This document shows positions 48,110-61,383 of a DNA stretch of 64,000 bases, one piece after another. A program made the position numbers and the translations under genes. Location of the stretch: positions 63,463,118 through 63,527,117 of the forward strand of contig CM049317.1 of the NCBI GenBank assembly GCA_026874595.1. The letters run 5' to 3'. Each line of letters starts with the position of its first letter. Position 1 is the first letter of the stretch. This DNA comes from Sipunculus nudus (Eukaryota > Annelida > Sipuncula > Golfingiida > Sipunculidae). A model generated the notes under the pieces. That model was not told the DNA's origin and searched no databases. It saw nothing but the letters and a program-made list of their open reading frames with translations.

Positions 48110-50640
48110 GAAACGATACCGGAAACAAAAAAATTTAAAAAAAAGATGAAAAAAATACGAAATAAAATTTAACGTTTACCGTTTTATTTTTATCATATAA
48201 TATTATCGCATTTAACATATGATAACCTTATCCACCTCGGTTTTAACTAAATGTAATCCTATTTCTAGTTTAGACAATGTTTATATAATTATCACTCGAC
48301 AGAATTAGTCATCAAGCAAGAAGTTTATATCTTCCTATGACAAAATCCGACAGAGCATATACTAGTTAACAGACTATGAGGGCTTATGTGGTTTTAATTA
48401 TGAAATTTGGCACACTGGATGTTACTGTATACATAAGTAAGCAGATACACTGCGTGTTCTTGCAGCCAAAATACAGTTGTTCTTAATTGTCAATTGTTCC
48501 AATCATTTAGTAATATGAGAATTATACATGTACACAGTGTTGACATGGATATTAAGTTGACATGTAGCGCAAGAAAATGGTGCATTTTATGATTATGTCA
48601 TTCATTGAATCTTTCTCAACATAACATTTGAACCTTGAATGTCAAGCCAACCTTATCTGAACTTGCAGCATTGCATAGCAAAGTAGACCGATGATCATTT
48701 GAGCGCTTACCTCCGCCAAAGCTAAATAATCCTACTTGGTTCAACCGATTCCAATCTCAAAGTTAGATGGGTCTTTCCTGGCCAAAACAAATGCATTTAC
48801 TTTTTTAGGAATAATACAGACAGGCTAACAAAATAAATGACATGGATAAAAACATTTCATGAAAAATATAGTGTACATCAATCATACTTCACATAATATC
48901 AGTTATACTCCGTTTCACGAACAATGGTCCACATCATTTTCCCATTTCTTATGTTACAAATTAAATTTCAGGCTCCAGTGTTGCAAGAACCAACAGATGT
49001 GAGAGGCCGCCTAACTTATTTCCCAAACATTATTGATAAAATAAAATAATATTACCTAACGACGCTGTTTAGCCATTTTAACGCAGCACCACTGACCCTT
49101 GTCATCCGACAACCATATCGAGAGAGGAGGTGTGATGTCACAGAGGCTCGACTGTGCCAAACGACAACCTGGGAGGGGGTGTCATGTCCTTGCTTATGGT
49201 GCCTGGGGGGTGCGATGAGGCCTCTTTGGTGAGGAATGTTAATAGTTTTTTTTTGCCTCCATGATGTCAAATATGGCTAACTTAATAGGCTACAGCCCTG
49301 AATAGTATTAATGAGAGGGTGTGCTCCATTTCTGGGATACCGTCACGCCCATTTGGTGTCATAGGTCTATCGGTGAATAGAAAATCCCGTCTATTGACTT
49401 TTGTCACATAAACTGAAATCCCAAACTATTTCATTTAAATATACAATTGGTATCGGATGGCTTGCGTGTGTTTCTCGTGTTATTCAGAGGGTTTTTAATT
49501 ACCTATTTGCATTTATAATTGATTAAACACGATTTTACTGCCAATGGCTGACTGCATACCGATCACGTGAATATATCAACTGTTGTCAAAGGTTTAATAC
49601 GATTCCTCAAGGATTTTGATTTATCACAAAACATTACATTTGTTTCAACTAAAGAAATAGAGAATTACTGTGCATTCACCAGTAGGTGTGTGTTATCTTT
49701 AAAAGCAATTCTGCAAAATGGCTTACAGACTAACGATCACGTTAGTGTCAAAGGTCACAACATTTAAAAAATTCCTAAACGATTTTGATTTTATAACACG
49801 TGTTGTCTTCATTTTATAACTTTAAAAATACTTTCTGCACGTTTACCTCTTCATGTGTGGTCATAAAAAAGTTTCTCAAAAAAGTCATCCTTCCGCCAGA
49901 GAACGTTTCTACTCAAAACCATTGTGAGCAGGATCCTACGCAGTGCGCATGGCTGGCTGCATACCGATCACATTAATATGTCAAAGGTCAATAAGGTGAG
50001 AGCCCACATAAGGCCAGCAAAATAAAGATTCATACTTCAAATTAACTATAAAAAATAAATCGATACTATTTGCTCACGGGTTTTATTATGAGTTATAAAA
50101 TATATTCACCGATTGACCGTACAGGTAATGCTCTCGAGTAAAAGACCATGTGTATAGCATATCCCGTGTTTATAATGCAACAATCTACCCTGTGACAGTT
50201 TGTCCGGGGAGTACGTGTAGAGTTCAAGCAGCAAACACACATTTAATTAAGCATGTAATCAAGGAGGGAAATCATGTGAGCCGATGGCTCGAGTCATATC
50301 AAAGGCTAATTAGTGGTCCATGAGGTAACCCTTCAACACCTGTCGGGGGAGCAATATTAAAGGCTAATTAACGCACCGGGCGGTCAGTAGTCCTTGAGAC
50401 CGTTGTCGCGCATGAATATCCGGGATTGTCGTACATTATTTACGGATTTTACTATACAATCACCCGATACATACATTTATCAGATATTCACATAATGAAT
50501 AAATTTTAGTAAGAAGACATGGAAAAAGGTTTTTGTTTTCATTATTTTATAAAATAAACCGGAAATACAATTATACGATATACAATTAAGCAGGACCGAC
50601 TGTATTGTCATTACACTGTTTAATCAGGTGTATAAAAAAA
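48110..50640. other. Intergenic, nothing recognised
   Basis: Weak similarity to 26.3-26.5 kb near 48680-48830. The word AAAGGCTAATTA occurs twice near 50302 and 50358. No gene supported. Confidence 0.5.
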
Positions 50641-50653
50641 AAATATAAGACTA

Positions 50654-50969
50654 AAGCCGCGGATCCACTTGTACGGATGCGGTGCGTGTGCGGTGCGATT
50701 ACGTATGCGGATATTTTTGTGTGTCCATTAGATACGTTTTTTTCAGTGCGTTTTTAGGTCTTTCTCTGTGTTTCATCTCTACAATGGCACATTTCCGCAT
50801 GCGTTTTCGTACCCGCGGCTACATGGTCCGGCTAAAAAAAGAAATGTACCCGTTTCCGAAACCACTCTGCCCCGCATTTATAAGTGGACAAACTCTTTCT
50901 TTATTCCTTATGCGCGATTTAAAACGCGTCCGCATCCGTATCCGTACCGCATAAGTAGACACGCAGCTT
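50654..50969. mobile_element. 316-bp TIR element (MITE-like)
   Basis: Imperfect terminal inverted repeats of about 38 bp, with AAGCCGCGG...CACTTGTACGGATGCGG at the left mirrored by CCGCATCCGTATCCGTACCG...GTAGACACGCAGCTT at the right. It has no transposase. The open frames inside overlap on both strands and are not considered genes. The flanking duplication is unclear. Confidence 0.6.
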
Positions 50970-51201
50970 ATGTATCTCCTTTCCGTGCACGACAGAACTT
51001 GTGCAGTGATCAGTATACGCATGTCACCCAACTTCAGTTCGCTCATTATTTTTAAAGAAAAAAATGATTATACTTTTGAATCGATAATATTTTGTTATTT
51101 TTTTCCATTATAACAAGGGCAATGTTTGTATATCTAGTTAATCCTGCGTTGATGCCTTAATAATGTCAATAATGGAGTGTCGATCTTAATTCTTCCGTCC
51201 G

Positions 51202-51649
51202 CCCGGGTCATTGTTTTTTTTTTTTTTGTTTTTTTTTTTTTTTTATTTTTTTGGTGGAGGTAACAGCCTCCATTTTTAATGCTTACTTAATCACATATAT
51301 GTACATCTGCAGAATGCTATTCCGGTTTCGGACTACGTGACAAGGCAGCATCACACGCTTTCTCTCATTTTATATCCTGGCGTTAACCAGGCCCGGTGAC
51401 TACTGCACCTGCGGGCCCTGGGTGTGTAATCGTCCCCATTGCTGGGTCATAACACCGAGGAGCCCCCGATAGCGCTTAAGTGAAATACGGTCGTTGGGCT
51501 CGGCCTTCCCATTAAGCCTGCAGAGCGCTCACCCTGAGTGGGGGCCGACCGTGAAAAATCTCACCGCCTCGGCTGAGATTCGAACTCACGATCTCCCGGC
51601 TTTGAGTCCTGCGCTTTACCTCTGAGCCACAGAAACCCGGGTCATTGTT
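51202..51649 (-). mobile_element. tRNA-derived SINE with 14-bp target duplications
   Basis: Target duplications CCCGGGTCATTGTT lie at 51202-51215 and 51636-51649. The minus-strand element starts with a tRNA-like head (A box TGGCTCAGAGG, B box GAGTTCGAATC), has a body of about 300 bp and ends in a long A tail (the T run at 51216-51250). The body matches the truncated copy at 47.8-48.1 kb. It is a classical pol III SINE mobilised by a LINE. Confidence 0.85.
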
Positions 51650-52471
51650 AAGTTCTCTGCATGGCATCTTCCCACATAGGCCTATATTCGATGGAAATAG
51701 AGCATTTTATTTGCGCTTTAAGCTTTCTATAAATCACTTTAGGAGGCATTGGTGAAATTATATATTACCGATCGTCACTATCCTGAAAGACAGTGTGAAA
51801 GGCCTGTAGGTTTTATTATTTTTGTTAGTCTTATTAGCAATATAATTGACAATTTTTTTAATTATACAGGGGTGCCCACTGCTGCTTAAAGTATCGTTTT
51901 CATTTTTGTCGAAATTGATTGACAGTTTAAATTTAAATATAAAGGTTGGGCCTATATATGCTTTTTCCAGTGAACATGGCCCATTCAAACATGTCAAAAT
52001 TCATTATATTCATTATCTGTTGTCTTTCCTCTCATCAGTCATACATTTATACCTCTGCTAATTAAATGTACGCTAGAAATTGGATTTATACATGTGTAGA
52101 TCTATTCTAATTTACGATCAACACGGTCAACAACACGATATGTCACCACAGCACAGGAACAACATAAATCACTTCACCCCTTCTGGTAAAATGGCCTCTT
52201 CCAGCCAATCTAGGGCACCGTCCTTGACCCCTTGTTTACAAGTGCCTCTTGGAGAAACTGTCGCAAAATTTGTAGACTGATTCTCACATTAAAAAAAATC
52301 GATTGTGAAAACAACATGCAAGGTACAGTTTTATATGTATGATGGAAAATTTAGGGATGTTTCTTCTACCCAATTTTGTAAGAACTGTTATGATATCTCA
52401 CTTCACTTTTTTTTCTCTCGCAAAAATAGGATGAACTATGGGTCGTGGAAAGGAGTATAGACTATAGTATA

Positions 52472-52530
52472 CAGTAGAACCTCTTTTAGTGGGCGAGTCC
52501 ATAAAGTAGGTCCATCTATATAGTTGACAC
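52472..52530. mobile_element. Possible pogo/Tigger-like terminus
   Basis: TACAGTAGAACCTC followed by TTAGTGGGCGAGTCC resembles the terminal sequence of pogo/Tigger-type mariner elements inserted at TA. The matching inverted end was not found, so this may be a solo end or chance. Confidence 0.25.
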
Positions 52531-52764
52531 TCCGATTTTTCTTATTTTATCTTTTACGACCATAACCTCCGTATTGTGGTCACCTCTATCAAGTGTGCAG
52601 TTTGGAAAGTGGTTTGTATTTGATTAACATTTTTAGGTTTCCCCAAACCTTGTTAGGTCAACGGCATTTACACATTCTTCATACATGGAATATCTTAGTG
52701 TGAGAGGTCTGGGATTCAGTTATTCAGGACATTTTAAAAACACTTTAACCTCCATAAAAGCATG

Positions 52765-52813
<49 letters not shown>

Positions 52814-53246
52814 TATATATATAAAATAACACAGATTGATTCACAATAGTCTATCTATTATGTAAAATAATACCACACAAGACCGAAAGATGGCGCTCTC
52901 CACAGAAACCCGTTAATATTGTCCATCGAATAATATCACGTTTTCCTTTTTTTAAATAATACGTTTTCTTTTTTTTTTAATTTTACTCGGATCCAGATAT
53001 TTTCTAGTAGGTCTGATAATAGAAGATAAAATTGCTTGAGTTAACATCCAGGGCCCTATAACGTTAGTTCTGCGACTGATATTAATTAAAATATACACAC
53101 GCACGAACTGTTTATAAACTGTATAGCATTTATATAGTGCTTGGAACTCTGTCAATATTTTTTTCATGTAATATCAACCAATGCTTCCTGGCAGTATTCT
53201 CATTTGGTGTCCTGGTAGTATTTGTTAATTAGACACGGGAGTTTAA

Positions 53247-53322
53247 ATGGACGTATCAGGTGTGCCGAGGTTTGGGCTTTATCTGTCCATCTTTACTAGA
53301 ATCTTTATGTCCTTAGAAAGAG
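53247..53322 (+). other. Possible plus-strand signal-peptide exon, copy in unit C flank
   Basis: 76 nt from ATG to a GTACGTAC donor. It reads MDVSGVPRFGLYLSIFTRIF followed by MSLER, a plausible leader. It aligns with 27121-27196 and, less well, with 7060-7137, where two extra bases shift the frame. Confidence 0.3.
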
Positions 53323-53962
53323 GTACGTACTGCCTATGAAAAACATAAACTATTTTTTTTTATTTAAAAAAAAATACACAAGTTTGATTTTTTTTGTTTA
53401 TATTATGTAATGCGAAATGTATTTACTACCTGCTGAGAAGGTGCAGCTAGTATTGTAAATCAGGTCGTATACAGTCCATACGCAGTGGTCAAGCTGCATT
53501 CGTTTATGACTCCTTCCACTTTTACACTGCCTAAAAAAGAAGGGTTTATTTTTGGGTTCCAAGGTTATCCAGGAATGCTATGGCTAGTTTTATTGTGAAT
53601 GTAGCATAACCACAGCGAAAGAAATACGGTAGAGTGTGTCGGGGGCATTTGGTTTTAGTGTGTAGTTATTGCAATTTCTTATAAATCATTTCTTATTTTA
53701 TACATTCCGGGGAAACGTGCACATTTGATAATAACAAATATTACACACTGTCTAACGAGAATATATCACCATCAACGGCAGCGGCTTTTTGTAAGAGCAA
53801 CCACCTGGACTTGCCAGGAGATTTAGAGTTTGAGCAGGTGATGGGGTTAGCAAACACAGCACGTAAACAGGGCATGTCAGAGATATGGTTCTCACTTAAG
53901 AGAGTCAGCCTTGACCGCTGGATACCACCGGCCGAAAATAACACTGACGGTGGGAACGTTTC

Positions 53963-54190
53963 TTAATAATAATAATAATAATCTTGAAAACCATTATAAA
54001 ACTATACGTAACAATTATGATTATGATAATAATACTGATAATAGTAATACTTATTAAAATCAGCATCATCATCTCCATCATAATCAACCTATTACTACTA
54101 CCACTGCAACTTCTACTGTACTACCACTACTGCTTCTACTACTACCACTATTACTAATAATAATATCAATGAAAATAATACTAATAACTA
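53963..54190. repeat. AAT/ACT-rich tract, unit C flank
   Basis: (AAT)n followed by (CTA/CTC)-type repeats; this marks the outer edge of the paralogous flank. Confidence 0.75.
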
Positions 54191-55026
54191 TTTACTGCAT
54201 CCCAGTGGATACTAACCTCCGCCATATGGCACCCTATTGTGGGATGCTTTTTTACTGGTGTATGCAGCCAATCACTTCAGAACTAGGAACACATCTTTCA
54301 AAAACGCTCTGCGAACATACTGGACACCGTGACTCTTAGGTGCTTGACGCTGGAGCGTGACGTAAACAGGTGGCTATTGCGCGACGCATGAGGACCATGT
54401 CTGCATTAACTTATTTTTTGCCCAAATTAATCCCAATTTTATTTATTCACAAGTTTTCGTGCATAAGTAACCGTACATTTGTTAATTTTCCTTGATGACC
54501 CTCCAGAATCCTGGGTCAACACCAACATCTAATTGATTCTTCCTAGGCCTTTTCCCGATTTGCCTAATAAAAATTCCGTTCATGATTGCCTACCTAAGTT
54601 ATGTTGTGAACAAACATGCACAAAAAAAAAACGCACAGCCAAAAAATACACACACGCACAGACGAGAATGAACGCATTCCTTCCAAGCGGAGGCAATATT
54701 AATCGTAACAGTATTTGCAACAAATCACCCATCAACCGAATGCTTATTTCTGAACCTCTGTCTGTCTGTCTGTATTACTCTCTGTCTGTCTGTCTGTCTC
54801 TCTCACATACATACAGACACACACACGCACGCACACAGTCAATCAATCACTTGATTACAATATGTGATCCACGATAAAAAAAAAATGGTACCTAAGTGGT
54901 ACCTAAAGGAACAAGGAATATATCTGATTGATAAAACGTTTTAATTTTAATATAATAATATATATAATAATATACTGATAGAAAATAAAATGATGGACGA
55001 TTCCTTTGCAACAGGGAAGTAAAATT

Positions 55027-55028
<2 letters not shown>

Positions 55029-55079
<51 letters not shown>
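55029..55079. repeat. (TA)n microsatellite
   Basis: About 51 nt of TA next to the second LTR-like repeat. Confidence 0.9.
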
Positions 55080-55081
<2 letters not shown>

Positions 55082-55089
55082 CAAGTTTA

Positions 55090-55697
55090 AATGAAAATAA
55101 TCAGGATGATAAAAAGAGACGCAGTAATAGGAATAATGACAATTAAAGCTGTAAGCGATTTTTATTATAGTGATGCAATGTTTATTGTGAGTATTTTTAT
55201 TATTCAACACATAATAGACGTTTTGAATGAAAGAAAATCAATTAGCCGTAATCCAAAAGTGAAGTTCTTGTTATAATCCCGAAAGCAAACTGAAGTCTAT
55301 ATAAGATCCGTCACAAATTTAGAAGAAAATCTATAATTGCCGCACTTATCGGAAGAGGTCCACAACTGACTTAAACGCCTCTGTGTCCGCTGGTATATTT
55401 CTCTCCTCTCTTTTTTCGGCTCTAAAACACGCCCCCTATTTATAGCTTCTCATCTCAAGCCAAGAACTTTTCATTTCCCTAACAATATAAAGAACAATAA
55501 ATAATACACAGTACACAGGCGTTACAGGAAACTTCTAGAACAAGAACGCTGTGTCTCCACATGTTAGGGTTCACACGTGGGCCGGCCCGGCTCGGCCAGG
55601 CGATGCTGTCAGGGCAACGAGCTATGCGTGCTTTACGAACTTAATGTCAACAGCACATGGAACATCCCTGCACACAAACATCTGTAACATTGTACAG
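55090..55697 (-). mobile_element. Second, diverged LTR-like repeat
   Basis: It shares with 45.5-45.9 kb the blocks AAACTGAAGTC, AAAATCTATAA-TGCCGCA, TCTGTGTCCGCTGG and CTCAAGCC-AGAA, plus a TATAAATAGGGGGC box on the minus strand. It ends in CATCTGTAACA, like the other copy's CACCTGTAACA. Confidence 0.4.
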
Positions 55698-56654
55698 TAG
55701 CATATATGTAGCGAGTGTAAAGTCGGGAGAATAGCTGGCTTGTCTCCCCTGCGTAATATATCTTCTCTGTTCCTTTACTATGGCATTGTTGGCATTGCCG
55801 TCTTAGTCACGCTGTTTTGATCTCAGAGTCACTGATTTTCTCCCCTGAAAAGAAATTCTTTCAGATAACTAAAAGTTCCATATCTATCATTACCGTTTAG
55901 TTTACAGGTCGGATACAGTTTCGGATACAGAACGGCTAAATGCCATCAAACCTTCCCTGACTTGATTCGGTGAACCCAAAAGCATCAAAAAGGCAGGTCG
56001 CATGGCATGGATACCTGGGCGTGACAGGCCACTACTGACGATCCCGCTAGGGGCCCGTTAGTTCTGCCTAATGTCATGCTATCGACAACACATCGTATGA
56101 AAACTGTCTACTTAGTTGCAGGTAGATAAAAGTATATTCAAAATATTGTAGATAGATGCCAAAGTGTATATTGAATGCCAATATAATATGATCTTTTTAA
56201 TACTTATAAAAATGATATTATTATTTTCAGTCTGGGTGCTTAAATAATATATCCTAATTACTACGGCACCCCGGACCTTCGCTAATGGGTTCTTTGCTTG
56301 CACAGGAAAGCCCCGGAATATATTCCTTAAAGCCTTTAAAAAGGGACCTTCGCCACAATCCAATATGCCATATTATTGCTTACCTCCAAAAAAGCATTCC
56401 CATGTGCCCAGGTAATTTCCACGGGTCTAGATAATCTCCACGTGTCCCGATAGAGACATCCACGTGGGGCTGAAAGGAGGGCCCATGAACGAATTATTTT
56501 CTGTACCAGCACATTGAACCACCGTTATTTCCGTCTGCCGATCCTCAATTTTCCTCCCCATTCCTAAGGCATCAGCAACTTTTAAATTTTAGCGTGCAAC
56601 GTTTAAATTTTAGCTAGAAAATACATAGAATTAGTACAAGGAGAATTTATAATA

Positions 56655-56865
56655 TAACAATTTGGTAAAGCTACTGCAAAGTAAATGCAAACCCACTGCA
56701 AAAGTTTTGCAAAGCAACTGCAAAGAAAATGCAAAGGTACTGCAAAGGTTTTGCAAAGATACTTCAAAGGCAATGCAAAGTCACTGCAAAGGCGATGCAA
56801 AGCCACTGCAAAGGCTTTGCAAAGCTTCTGTTAAGGCAATGCAAAGCCACTGCAAAGAACTGAGA
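56655..56865. repeat. 12-bp minisatellite, TGCAAAG core
   Basis: Some 17 units of about 12 bp, alternately CTGCAAAG and ATGCAAAG or TTGCAAAG. Because 12 is a multiple of three, the array is open in several frames on both strands. No independent sign of coding. Confidence 0.7.
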
Positions 56866-57719
56866 AAGATGTTATATTATCTGTTATGATATTTAATAAA
56901 TATGAAAAGAATGAAGTGTCCATGTTTGATACAAATGTTTATATTCAGAATTTTCTCTGACACCCAGCACTTTATCTGCTACCTGATGGAATGCACTATT
57001 ATATATCCTTAACAAGAATACCGCAAGAGTGCATAATATTTCTGTCTTAAGACCTCAATTAAAATATCAATATTTAACCAAAAATCAAACTCACGTGAGA
57101 TAATTTATGGGTATACATTTTATAAATATCCACCAAATTCCTGATTAGTTATCATTGTGATATCAGAGTCGTATGACCTCAGACCTTACTAGATATGCAC
57201 AGATATTGTCAAGAATAAAACTCAAGTGTGAAAATTTATTGATAAACATTCACAGTCTCATAAAAATCCATCGAATTTCTAAAAAGTTACCAAAAATTAA
57301 TGGACTGATAGATGTTTCCCTTGCCACCACATAAGCCATCTCAGATGGGTGTTTAATAAGATGGCCTGATACAAATGTCATTATAATAAGGTAATTGAAT
57401 AGTTTGTTTTCTTAGCTCTACGTCACTTATTTGTTCTTGTTGCTGGATCGGACATCCTAAATTGTGTCTAATGGCTTGCTTAATCTGTGCAGGTGACTGC
57501 CTCTTCAGCTGTTCACATTATATGCAAAACCCTGTAAAACAGTAAGACATTTATTTACAATTGAGTGAAAACTGATTTAAAAATAACTACTGAGTATGAT
57601 TTACCTGTGATTACATATCAATGCAAACGTACAACAACAGAAAGAAGGCCACAAGTGCACAGTGTCCATTGTGGCAGTTTTGTTACAAAGGTTGATATAT
57701 TTGAAAAGAATGATTATTT

Positions 57720-57939
57720 AAATGATTCATCAGATAGTTATGTTCATCAATGTTCTTATTCCATATATCACCATTACTGAAAAAAATGTTAAATTTTCTA
57801 TACTAGGTGTTATCAGCCAGTTTTACAAATGTGCCAGGAAACATCCATTTTGAAGGTATTGTTTGATTATTTGTCTTTAAACTTTGCACCCTTATGATGT
57901 TTGTAATCTTATTACATGGGCATGATTCACATTATTTTT

Positions 57940-58007
<68 letters not shown>

Positions 58008-59382
58008 AACACCGGACAATTTCTGTAAGAATACAACTTTTGTGAAATTTAGAGGTTGTTTTGATCTGTGAATCTAGGGACCCATGGGTTTCGACGCTCA
58101 GCTGAATATAAGGATATTCTTGAAGATAGTTTTCAGAATGACAATCCTGTGACTTTTAACTTTGATCTATGGACCCTGAAAATCAAAAAGAATTAACGTA
58201 AGAAGTGCGTCATTAATAAGTAATATTTGAAGCCAATCTGTCTATCCAAAGCAGAAATATCATCCATCAACTAATTTGTGAATGGATAGGCCCTGTGATC
58301 TTGACCCTTGACGCTGACCCCAAAATTGAATAACATTTTCCCCTACTTGCAGGTTAGCAATATCTTGTAGATGGAAGGTTTGTGGTGAAAAGTTTTGCTT
58401 GAAATGCATACTCATTCTTTTTATAGAAAAGAGTCCTGTGACCTTGACCTTTTACCGTTGGACCCCAAAATAGACACGGTTCTTATTTTAGTAGTGAGCC
58501 ATGTATAAGTTAAGTTTGAAACCAATATATCAAACCAGGGTGCGAAATAGAGGGTGCACATGTGCACGTTTGCAGGCAATTTTATTTTGGGGGCAAGTAG
58601 AAATCCTACCGAGGGTAAACTCTGTGCACGTATTATAAACCAATGAAAAAAAACTATATCTTATTTTTACTATTTTTAAATAAGCATTTCAATTCTTTGA
58701 GTACCAGATATTTCTTAACAAGAAAATGTTTTCAATATTATTGCAAGGTGAAATGTTTGTGTTGAAATCTTTAGGTGCAAGTAGGTTTTGTTTCAAGGGT
58801 GCACCTGGAGAATGTTTTTTTTTAACTTACTTCGTACCCTGCAAACTAAACTGGAGATATCATCAGGAAACTCATTTGTAAACAATGGCCCCCGTGACCT
58901 TGACCTTTGACCGTGTAACCCCAAAATCATTTATGCCCTCCCCAAACTGGAAAGTCAGCTAAATGCGCAAGATGGAAAGGTTGGGATGAAAAGCTTCGCT
59001 TAAAATGCAGCCATAATCTTTTTTATATAAATGAGTCCTGTGACCTTGACCTTTGACTTCGTGACCCAAAAATTATACAAGTTCTTGCTTTAGTGTTCGG
59101 CCACATGAAAGTCATGTTTGAAATCCATGTGTCAATCCAGCCTGGAGTTATCATCTGGAAACAAATGATTCATCAGATAGTTATGTTCATCAATGTTCTT
59201 ATTCCATATATCACCATTACTGAAAAAAATGTTAAATTTTCTATACTAGGTGTAATCAGCCAGTTTTACAAATGTACCAGGAAACATCCATTTTGAAGGT
59301 ATTGTTTGATTATTTGTCTTTTAACTTTGCACCCTTATGATGTTTGTAATCTTATTACATGGGCATGATTCACATTATTTTT

Positions 59383-59436
<54 letters not shown>

Positions 59437-60592
59437 AACACCGGACAATTTCTGTAAGAATACAACTTTTGTGAAATTTAGAGGTTGTTTTGATCTGTGA
59501 ATCTAGGGACCCATGGGTTTCGACGCTCAGCTGAATATAAGGATATTCTTGAAGATAGTTTTCAGAATGACAATCCTGTGACTTTTAACTTTGATCTATG
59601 GACCCTGAAAATCAAAAAGAATTAACGTAAGAAGTGCGTCATTAATAAGTAATATTTGAAGCCAATCTGTCTATCCAAAGCAGAAATATCATCCATCAAC
59701 TAATTTGTGAATGGATAGGCCCTGTGATCTTGACCCTTGACGCTGACCCCAAAATTGAATAACATTTTCCCCTAATGGCAGGTTAGCAATATCTTGTAGA
59801 TGGAAGGTTTGTGGTGAAAAGTTTTGCTTGAAATGCATACTCATTCTTTTTATAGAAAAGAGTCCTGTGACCTTGACCTTTGACCGTTGGACCCCAAAAT
59901 AGACACGGTTCTTATTTTAGTAGTGAGCCATGTATAAGTTAAGTTTGAAACCAATATATCAAACTAGGGTGCGAAATAGAGGGTGCACATGTGCACGTTT
60001 GCAGGCAATTTTATTTTGGGGGCAAGTAGAAATCCTACCGAGGATACACTCTGTGCACGTATTATAAACCAATGAAAAAAAACTATATCTTATTTTTACT
60101 ATTTTTAAATAAGCATTTCAATTCTTTGAGTACCAGATATTTCTTAACAAGAAAATGTTTTCAATATTATTGCAAGGTGAAATGTTTGTGTTGAAATCTT
60201 TAGGTGCAAGTAGGTTTTGTTTCAAGGGTGCACCTGGGGAATGTTTTTTTTAACTTACTTCGTACCCTGCAAACTAAACTGGAGATATCATCAGGAAACT
60301 CATTTGTAAACAATGGCCCCCGTGACCTTGACCTTTGACCGTGTAACCCCAAAATCATTTATGCCCTCCCCATACTGGAAAGTCAGCTAAATGCGCAAGA
60401 TGGAAAGGTTGGGATGAAAAGCTTCGCTTAAAATGCAGCCATAATCTTTTTTATATAAATGAGTCCTGTGACCTTGACCTTTGACTTCGTGACCCAAAAA
60501 TTATATAAGTTTTTGCTTTAGTGTTCGGCCACATGAAAGTCATGTTTGAAATCCATGTGTCAATCCAGCCTGGAGTTATCATCTGGAAACAA
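57720..60592 (+). repeat. Young 1.44-kb tandem duplication
   Basis: Unit 1 (57720-59162) and unit 2 (59163-60592) are about 99% alike by eye, differing at a handful of bases and in (TA)n length (57942-58005 versus 59385-59434). Each unit itself contains two to three older sub-repeats with TGACCTTGACCTTTGACC. It ends at a GACGGATGGACAGACAGAC stretch (60604-60650). Confidence 0.85.
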
Positions 60593-61383
60593 ATTTGTGT
60601 GGATGGACGGATGGACAGACAGACAGCTAGACAAACAGACAGACAGACATAGGGCATTCACACTAGGTTTTGGGCCACTAGAATTAATCGCAGCATAGAA
60701 ATTGACATGGTTGTTGCCATTTTATAGTAAAAAATACCAACAAAAATCGCTAAAATAACAAAAAGAAAATATGGTGGCGCCACCACTTATCGGGAAATGA
60801 CTAAACTAGTCATAGTCAATATTCAAGGCTAGATTCATGACAATCCATGCATTCATTAAATACAATAATAAAAAAATTATTGTATAATTTTTATTAATAA
60901 TATATACACACCAGTATATAAAATAGTATTCTAATTTGTCATTCACAATATATACATAGAAATAGAACTTGTATACTAACGCACAATTATCATTTTTTAT
61001 AACTAATGGAAACAGTAACAATGTAGGCCACGATTTAAACACATTAAGCATACATACATGCTTGAAAATAAAAAAAAAGCTTTAAAACGCAGAGTACTAA
61101 AATAGTATACACAAATTTTATTGAAAATGAGATGGCACACGCATGCAAAAGAAATTAAGTTCTAGTACAAACTTATTAAATTGGAGGAATTTTACACTTG
61201 TAAATGCAGAAATAAGATAAATCGGGATTTTCAAAATTTTTTAAGTCAAATTGTATACAACTTTGATATCCCACTCCGAACACCAATCGCACTGAACCAT
61301 GTCTCCACATGGATAACCATAATAGCTTTTATTCCTCAATACAACTGCCTCCAAATGCAAAACTGTTCTATATTTTCTATCCT

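Noticed and set aside
50682-51055. Overlapping open frames on both strands
   Set aside because: They lie within the 316-bp TIR element and its flank, where inverted GC-rich ends suppress stops.
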